A stretch of 64,000 bases of DNA, from positions 1-64,000 of the forward strand of contig NZ_FOUA01000010.1 of the NCBI RefSeq assembly GCF_900114735.1, written 5' to 3'. This document shows positions 59,130 to 64,000 of the stretch, piece by piece (the stretch's first letter is position 1; every line of letters starts with the position of its first letter). Under the pieces are notes generated by a model, which was given only the letters and a program-made list of their open reading frames with translations, ran no database searches and was not told the DNA's origin. The stretch is from Halopseudomonas bauzanensis (lineage in GTDB: Bacteria > Pseudomonadota > Gammaproteobacteria > Pseudomonadales > Pseudomonadaceae). The translations under genes and the position numbers were made by a program.

Positions 59130-60931
59130 ATCACCGGTTTGTAGGAGTGGCGCTCAGGTTCACCGCCATGGTGAACCTGCTCGCAGGCCTGGAGCAAATA
59201 GGCACTCTTGACCAAGGCCAGATGGGACAGGGCCTGGGGGAAATTGCCGATCAGGCCATAGCGCGGGTCATACTGTTCGGCCAATAGGCCAACATCGTTA
59301 CGCAGGGCCAGCAGATGGGCGAACATGTTCTCGGCATCGCCGTCCCGGCCACTCATGACCAGGGTGTCGGCAAACCAGAAGGAGCAGGCGAGAAAGGCGC
59401 CTTCGTCCCCACTGAAGCTGTCCTGCGGCGGGAAGCGATGCACCACGCCGTCGCGTAACAGGTCCTGCTCGATCCAGGCAATGGTGGCCTGTACCCGTGG
59501 ATCATCGATTGGCAGGAAGCCCAGCAAGGGAATCATCAACAGGCTGGCGTCCGGGCAAGAACGCTCATAGCTCTGCTGAAAGGCGCCGCGCTGCGCATTG
59601 ATGCCCTTGCGGCAGATATCCGCATGGATCTCATCGCGCACCGCACGCCACTCCTCCAGCGGAGCCTCCAGCCCATATTCCTCCGCATCACGGATACTGC
59701 GATCCAGCGCCACCCAGGCGTAGACCTTGGAATGAACATAGTGGCGGCGTTGATCGCGCAATTCCCAGATGCCTTCATCCGGTTGCTGCCAGCAGTCGAT
59801 AACTTTCTCCAGCAACCGACGTTGATCCTGCCAGTCCTGCTGGCTCAGATAGGCGCCGCTGCGCCGGGCGATATGCAACAGGTCGACCAATTGACCATAC
59901 ACATCCAACTGGTGCTGGTCATAGGCGCCATTGCCGACCCGGACCGGCTGCGAATCCAGATGGCCTGGCAGCCAGTCCATTTCATGCTCGCCATTTGCCG
60001 ATTGGCCATCGACGCTGTAGAGCACGCGCATATCACCGTCGTTGCGCTCGATAACCCGCTGCAGCCAATTGATCCAGGCATGAACCTCGGTCAGATAATT
60101 GGAGTCGATGAGGATGTCGAGCGCCCATACCGCATCGCGGATCCAGCAGAACCGGTAATCCCAGTTGGCACCATGGCCCGGTGCTTCTGGCAGCGAGGTG
60201 GTGGGCGCCGCCACCATGCTGCCGCTGGGCTCATGGGTGAGTGCATTTAGAGTGATCAGCGAGCGGATCACCGCCTCACGCCAGCGGCCATGATAGGAGC
60301 ACTGGCGGACCCAGTCGCGCCACCACTGTAGGCAATCATCGAGCAGTTGCTGCGGGTCGGCACCCACGCCAGGCTGCTGCTCGGGTAGCAGATGATAGAG
60401 GGTGAATTCATGCATCTCGCCGGCGCCCAGAGCGAAGCTGGCGCTGACGTTATCCGCGCCGATACGTAGCGGTGATTGGCTTGTGAGCAGCAAACGCTGG
60501 CCGTCGGTATCCCACAGGCTGACGCCTTGGGCGCCTTCTTCGCAGCGCGCCGCGCGTGCGCCATAGCCGAAGCGCGGGACCAGTTGCATGTCCATCTGCA
60601 CGCTGCCTTCGAGCCCTTCGACCCGGCGTACAATCAGCGCTTCACTGTTCAGCGGCATGAAATCGGTGATACGCACCCGACCGGCATCGCCACAGTCGAA
60701 CTCGGTGCAGAGCACCAGGGTGTCGTATTCATAATGACGCTGGATTTTCTGTGCCGGTGGTTGCGGAGCCAGCTGCCAGAAGCCGTGCTCCTCGTTGCCG
60801 AGCAGCCGGGTGAAACAGGCGGGTGAGTCGAAACGCGGCGGGCAGAACCAGTCGATGCTGCCGTTGCGCCCGACCAGCGCCGAGCAGCGCAGATTGCCGA
60901 GCAGCGCATAATCCTTGATAGGCTGGGTCAT
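59126..60931 (-). CDS. Glycoside hydrolase family 15 protein
   Basis: A 601-residue GH15 enzyme (glucoamylase/trehalase-like). DYALLGNLRCSALVGRNGSIDW opens the N-terminal beta domain; GANWDYRFCWIRDAVWAL is the signature of the (alpha/alpha)6 barrel, with catalytic acids further on. Such proteins release glucose from starch-like oligosaccharides or trehalose. It is not secreted by any visible signal, so an internal glucan or trehalose is likely. The 3' end overlaps the convergent esterase gene, and it lies 25 bp after the SDR gene on the same strand. Confidence 0.9.
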   Translation of the reverse strand: MTQPIKDYALLGNLRCSALVGRNGSIDWFCPPRFDSPACFTRLLGNEEHGFWQLAPQPPAQKIQRHYEYDTLVLCTEFDCGDAGRVRITDFMPLNSEALIVRRVEGLEGSVQMDMQLVPRFGYGARAARCEEGAQGVSLWDTDGQRLLLTSQSPLRIGADNVSASFALGAGEMHEFTLYHLLPEQQPGVGADPQQLLDDCLQWWRDWVRQCSYHGRWREAVIRSLITLNALTHEPSGSMVAAPTTSLPEAPGHGANWDYRFCWIRDAVWALDILIDSNYLTEVHAWINWLQRVIERNDGDMRVLYSVDGQSANGEHEMDWLPGHLDSQPVRVGNGAYDQHQLDVYGQLVDLLHIARRSGAYLSQQDWQDQRRLLEKVIDCWQQPDEGIWELRDQRRHYVHSKVYAWVALDRSIRDAEEYGLEAPLEEWRAVRDEIHADICRKGINAQRGAFQQSYERSCPDASLLMIPLLGFLPIDDPRVQATIAWIEQDLLRDGVVHRFPPQDSFSGDEGAFLACSFWFADTLVMSGRDGDAENMFAHLLALRNDVGLLAEQYDPRYGLIGNFPQALSHLALVKSAYLLQACEQVHHGGEPERHSYKPVI

Positions 60932-60956
60932 ATGGGCAAATTCCCGGTGATGGGCT

Positions 60957-61958
60957 TCAACGTTTCTTGCGTAGCAACAGCATAGCCAACGGCAGCAGGG
61001 GCAGCAGCATGGCGGTGGCCACCGCTCCCCGGTGCATGGTCAGCCAGAGTTGACGGCTGTGGTTACGGGCATCGGCGTCAAAGCGGCCATGACTGCCCAT
61101 GTCGCGATCCACTGGCTCGAACAGATTGTCAGGGCGCCCGGGCGGCAGCGGCACATCGTCCTTCTGGCCCTGATAGCCATCGTCCTTGAGCATCTGATCG
61201 GCAATGAGCGGAAAGAACTTGTTACCCCAGATCGCCTTCACTGCGGGAAAGCCCACACATACCTCGCGCCGCCGTTGCCCGGCCGCCCAGACGATGCCTC
61301 GCGCTGCGACTTCCGGCTGGAAGATTGGTGGCATCGGCTGGGGTTTCTTGTCCAGGCGGGTGCGGGCCCAGTCAAACTGGGGGGTGTTGAAGGCCGCCAG
61401 ATGCACGGTGGTGACATGGATGGAGCTGCGTTCATGCTCAAGCTCGACCCGCAGGGAATCGGTGAAACCGCGACAGGCAAACTTGGCTGCGCAATAGGCC
61501 GACTGCAGCGGAATGGCCCGATAGGCCAAGGCGGAACCGACCTGCACAATCGTGCCCCGGTTGCGCGGGCGCATATGGCGCAGCGCCGCGCAGGTGCCAT
61601 GTACCGTGCCCAGATAGGTCACTTCGGTGACCCGGCGATACTCCTCGGCCTGCATCTTGCTGACCGGTGATAGCACGGTGACCATGGCGTTATTGACCCA
61701 GATATCGATCGGCCCCAATTCGGCTTCGATCTGCGCGGCGGCGTCATCCACCTGCTGCGCATCGGCCACATCCACCGTTTTGACCCAGGCGGTTGCGCCC
61801 AGGGCTTCCACTTCCGCCTTGGCGCCCGCCAGGCCGGCAGCACCGCGTGCCAGCAGGGCCACGGTGGCGCCGCTACGGGCAAATTCGATGGCGGTAGCTC
61901 TACCGACGCCGGCAGAGGCACCGGAAATCACAATAACCTTGCGCGAATGAAGCATCAC
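60957..61958 (-). CDS. Short-chain dehydrogenase/reductase with C-terminal membrane anchor
   Basis: A 333-residue SDR. The cofactor loop SGASAGVGRATAIEF, NNAMVTVLSP (an NNA variant of NNAG), and catalytic Tyr-Lys in QSAYCAAKFACRG are present. The C-terminal 90 residues extend past the usual 250-residue SDR and end in a hydrophobic helix with a basic tail (AMLLPLLPLAMLLLRKKR), so the enzyme is likely membrane-tethered. Substrate is unknown. It is followed at 25 bp by the GH15 gene; the two may be one operon. Confidence 0.88.
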   Translation of the reverse strand: MMLHSRKVIVISGASAGVGRATAIEFARSGATVALLARGAAGLAGAKAEVEALGATAWVKTVDVADAQQVDDAAAQIEAELGPIDIWVNNAMVTVLSPVSKMQAEEYRRVTEVTYLGTVHGTCAALRHMRPRNRGTIVQVGSALAYRAIPLQSAYCAAKFACRGFTDSLRVELEHERSSIHVTTVHLAAFNTPQFDWARTRLDKKPQPMPPIFQPEVAARGIVWAAGQRRREVCVGFPAVKAIWGNKFFPLIADQMLKDDGYQGQKDDVPLPPGRPDNLFEPVDRDMGSHGRFDADARNHSRQLWLTMHRGAVATAMLLPLLPLAMLLLRKKR

Positions 61959-62123
61959 AGGCTGCTCCTGAAAATGGCATTTGTATAGAGCAAATGACCC
62001 TGCCAGCGCCTGCGGTGTTCAAGTTAAAGAGAGAAGCTGTTGAGGGGGAAACCCGACTGATGTCTAAGCGCTATATTGATGTTATATTTTTGAGCTTATT
62101 GGAATAACGAAAGGGATTGGCGC

Positions 62124-62363
62124 ATGAAAGATGTTTTGTTTTTTAATTCAATGCTGACACCGAAAATTCTCACGGGTGTTTATTGGTTGTTGCTGGTTAT
62201 CGTCATAATCGGTGGTCTGGTCAGCATGTTTACCGTTAGCTTCTGGGCTGGCTTGGGCGCGCTGGTTGGTGGGGTGATCGGGGTTCGGATCTGGTGTGAA
62301 CTGTTGATTGTGATGTTCAAGATTCACGAAAATCTGAAAAAGATTGCAGATAACCAGGCGTGA
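62124..62363 (+). CDS. DUF4282 small membrane protein
   Basis: A 79-residue protein with two hydrophobic helices (ILTGVYWLLLVIVIIGGLVSMF and a second near residues 40-60) and a polar helical tail (FKIHENLKKIADNQA). The layout matches DUF4282, a family of small inner-membrane proteins of unknown role. AAAGGG lies before the ATG. The gene and its upstream 100 bp are visibly richer in A and T than the neighbours, a possible sign of recent transfer or of a strong regulated promoter. Confidence 0.75.
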   Translation: MKDVLFFNSMLTPKILTGVYWLLLVIVIIGGLVSMFTVSFWAGLGALVGGVIGVRIWCELLIVMFKIHENLKKIADNQA

Positions 62364-62368
62364 TCCTG

Positions 62369-62397
62369 AGGCGGAGGCAAATGGCTTGCCTCCGCCT
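62369..62397 (+). terminator. Hairpin between DUF4282 and yejK
   Basis: AGGCGGAGGCAA and TTGCCTCCGCCT form a perfect 12-bp stem with a five-base loop between the convergent stops at 62363 and 62403. No clear T-run follows on either strand. It probably marks the 3' ends of both transcripts. Confidence 0.65.
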
Positions 62398-62402
62398 TAC
62401 TT

Positions 62403-63413
62403 TCAGGGCTTACGCTTGTTACGCAACTGCTGGATCAGCCCTTTCGGCGGGTGCTTGATCACCAGCGAGTCATCGCTTTCGTCATACTCCACCCGGTCGC
62501 CCAAAAGGTGCGCTTCAAAGCTGATCGACAAACCGTCAGCCTTGCCATAGAACTTGAGAAAGTTGTTCAGGGTCTTCTTATCCGGAGGAATTTCCGGGTT
62601 CAGCCCGTAATCCTTGTTGCGGATGTAGTCATAGAAGGCCCGCGGCTGTTCCTCATCCATCAGCCCCGACAACTCCTCCAGCGCTACCTGCTCGCCCTGG
62701 CGGGCCTGGCCGCTGACGTAGCCGCTCATGGCCTTGGTCTTGTCCTTGAGCTGGTCGGAGGGTAGGTCCGCCTCGCCGACGTAATCCTGGAACGCCTGCA
62801 GCAGGGTGGAGGTTTCCTGCTCGGGGTTGGCGCCTTCGATACAGCCGATGAAATCCCTGAAATAATCCGATACGCGCTTGCCGCTGCGCCCGCGGATGAA
62901 GGAAATGTACTGCTTGGACGCAGCGTTCTGTTTCCACTCGGTGAGGTTGATGCGTGCCGCCATGTTCAGCGCCGATAGATCCAGATGGCGGGCCGCAGCC
63001 ACTTCCAGATCATCCGTCACGGTCACGCCTTCGGTGTGGTGCAGCAGCGCGATGATCAGGAAGGCGGTCATGCCCTGGCGGTAGCGAATGAACAGCACAT
63101 GGCCGCCAAGCGCCAGGTTGGAGCCTTCCATCAGGGTTTTCAGGTGTTCGGCAGACTGTTTGGTAAAGCCGACAAAGTCCTGTTCCTCATCCAGCAACTG
63201 CTGCAGCCAGCCGCTGAACGGATAGGCGCCGCTTTCCTCGTGGAAGTAGCCCCAGGCCTTGTTCGGCTTGCTGTTATATGCCTCTATCAGTCCTGCCAAC
63301 AGCTGTTCCAGCGCCTCGGAATTGCCCAGCTCGGCATCGCGCAGGGTCAGGCTGGCGGGCTGGCCGTCAGGCTTCTTGTGAATCTGATGAACAATACTGT
63401 TGTCGATGGGCAT
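62403..63413 (-). CDS. yejK: Nucleoid-associated protein YejK (NdpA)
   Basis: A 336-residue nucleoid-associated protein, one residue longer than E. coli YejK. The N-terminus [12 protein letters not shown] and [20 protein letters not shown] (about residue 170) match the family. It binds the nucleoid and, in E. coli, interacts with topoisomerase IV. The ATG at 63413 gives the standard start; the frame runs on to 63446 without support. It is convergent with the DUF4282 gene and divergent from the ChaN-like gene. Confidence 0.9.
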   Translation of the reverse strand: MPIDNSIVHQIHKKPDGQPASLTLRDAELGNSEALEQLLAGLIEAYNSKPNKAWGYFHEESGAYPFSGWLQQLLDEEQDFVGFTKQSAEHLKTLMEGSNLALGGHVLFIRYRQGMTAFLIIALLHHTEGVTVTDDLEVAAARHLDLSALNMAARINLTEWKQNAASKQYISFIRGRSGKRVSDYFRDFIGCIEGANPEQETSTLLQAFQDYVGEADLPSDQLKDKTKAMSGYVSGQARQGEQVALEELSGLMDEEQPRAFYDYIRNKDYGLNPEIPPDKKTLNNFLKFYGKADGLSISFEAHLLGDRVEYDESDDSLVIKHPPKGLIQQLRNKRKP

Positions 63414-63558
63414 ACTGGTATCCGGAGCGGTAGAACAGGTAAACAACGATCGGCTGAACCGATGCGGTCAGCTGCAGCAAGGTACTCCAGTTGCCGGTAT
63501 GTCGCAAATCACGATGCGCTGGGGCCGGAGTCATTTTGGTTTTTGCATGGGAGTGGAT

Positions 63559-64000
63559 ATGAAGCGGATGATGCTGGGTGGGTTGTTGTTGAGCTGGGCC
63601 GTGCTGGCGACCGCCGAGCCGCTGCCGCCGTGGCACAACACACCCATGGCACAGACGGAGCGAACCGGGCAAGTGCTGGATACGGCCACGGGGTTGTGGC
63701 TGTCGGCTGATGATCTGGTCGAACGTCTGGCCCAGGCCGAGCATGTACTGGTCGGCGAGCAGCATGACAATGTGGACCATCATCAACTGCAACTCTGGCT
63801 GTTGCGTCAATTGCAGCAGCAGCGGCCGCAGGCGAGCCTGTTGCTGGAAATGCTTACGCCCTCGCAACAACCGGTCGTGGACAGCTTGCAGAACGACGAT
63901 ATCGAAGCGCAGCCTGAACAGCTGGCGGAGCAACTGGACTGGAGCCCCGGCTGGGATTGGAGTTTATACGGGCCTATTGTTATCTGGGCGTTGGAGGAGG
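63559..64000 (+). CDS. ChaN-family lipoprotein/haem-binding protein (3' truncated by window end)
   Basis: An open frame that runs off the window end. After a short hydrophobic N-terminus (KRMMLGGLLLSWAVLATAEP), VLVGEQHDNVDHHQLQLWLL matches the ChaN/DUF399 motif whose Glu and His begin the conserved core of this Tiki-like superfamily. ChaN-family proteins bind haem or iron at the membrane. The ATG at 63559 is preferred over 63547 because GGGAGTGG lies just before it. About 147 codons are visible, perhaps half of the gene. Confidence 0.75.
   Translation, partial: MKRMMLGGLLLSWAVLATAEPLPPWHNTPMAQTERTGQVLDTATGLWLSADDLVERLAQAEHVLVGEQHDNVDHHQLQLWLLRQLQQQRPQASLLLEMLTPSQQPVVDSLQNDDIEAQPEQLAEQLDWSPGWDWSLYGPIVIWALEE

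Overview
The window is a gene-dense, high-GC stretch of gammaproteobacterial chromosome. Its gene order matches the Pseudomonas core genome as I know it: lolB-ispE-tRNAGln-prs-rplY-pth-ychF, a divergent hemA-prfA-prmC-moeB-murI-pagL run, uraA-upp divergent from hpt, gatCAB divergent from mreBCD-maf-rng-yhdP-nit-tldD, and a pilVWXY1E minor pilin operon. The 5S rRNA and 23S 3' end are also Pseudomonas-like. I infer a Pseudomonadaceae member, possibly of the Halopseudomonas/P. pertucinogena group, because several neighbourhoods look trimmed: no fimT/fimU beside pilV, no phr cluster between pagL and hemH, and no yjgA-pmbA after tldD. The species cannot be fixed from this window.

Layout. 1-345: end of an rRNA operon (23S tail, 5S, terminator). 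512-4193: leuA, a holD-like gene, rimI and an EamA transporter. 4246-4403: tRNA-Met with promoter and terminator. 4508-9097: an AsmA-like DUF748 protein and a phospholipase D-type lipoprotein. 9210-16066 (minus): ychF, pth, rplY, prs, tRNA-Gln, ispE, lolB and a TPR lipoprotein, covering translation, PRPP, isoprenoid and lipoprotein-sorting functions. 16293-25090: hemA to murI, pagL, a DUF2878 protein, hemH, a LysE exporter and a 2-hydroxyacid dehydrogenase. 25247-30307: type IV minor pilins and PilY1. 30312-38425: pyrimidine/purine salvage, a SulP transporter, small envelope proteins and a BetT-type choline transporter. 38512-42213: short RlpA and gatCAB. 42474-53292: cell shape (MreBCD), Maf, RNase G, YhdP, a nitrilase-like protein and TldD.

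53293-62363 looks the most accessory: a palindromic intergenic element, a short asparaginase, a GIY-YIG protein, a GST with an ABC-2 exporter, then a phosphoribosyltransferase / erythromycin-esterase-like pair facing a GH15 hydrolase and an SDR. The window ends with a DUF4282 gene, yejK and the start of a ChaN-family gene.

Points of special interest are an apparent ATC start codon for mreC preceded by a strong hairpin, an Asp in place of the expected catalytic Glu of PagL, a probable divergent DNA polymerase III psi subunit, the PRTase/esterase/GH15/SDR cluster, and the palindromic element after tldD. I found no CRISPR array, insertion sequence, prophage or toxin-antitoxin pair. After start correction no gene-free gap exceeds 300 bp; the largest are the gatC/mreB divergent region (42214-42473) and the region upstream of hemA (16067-16292), where I saw no convincing consensus promoter.
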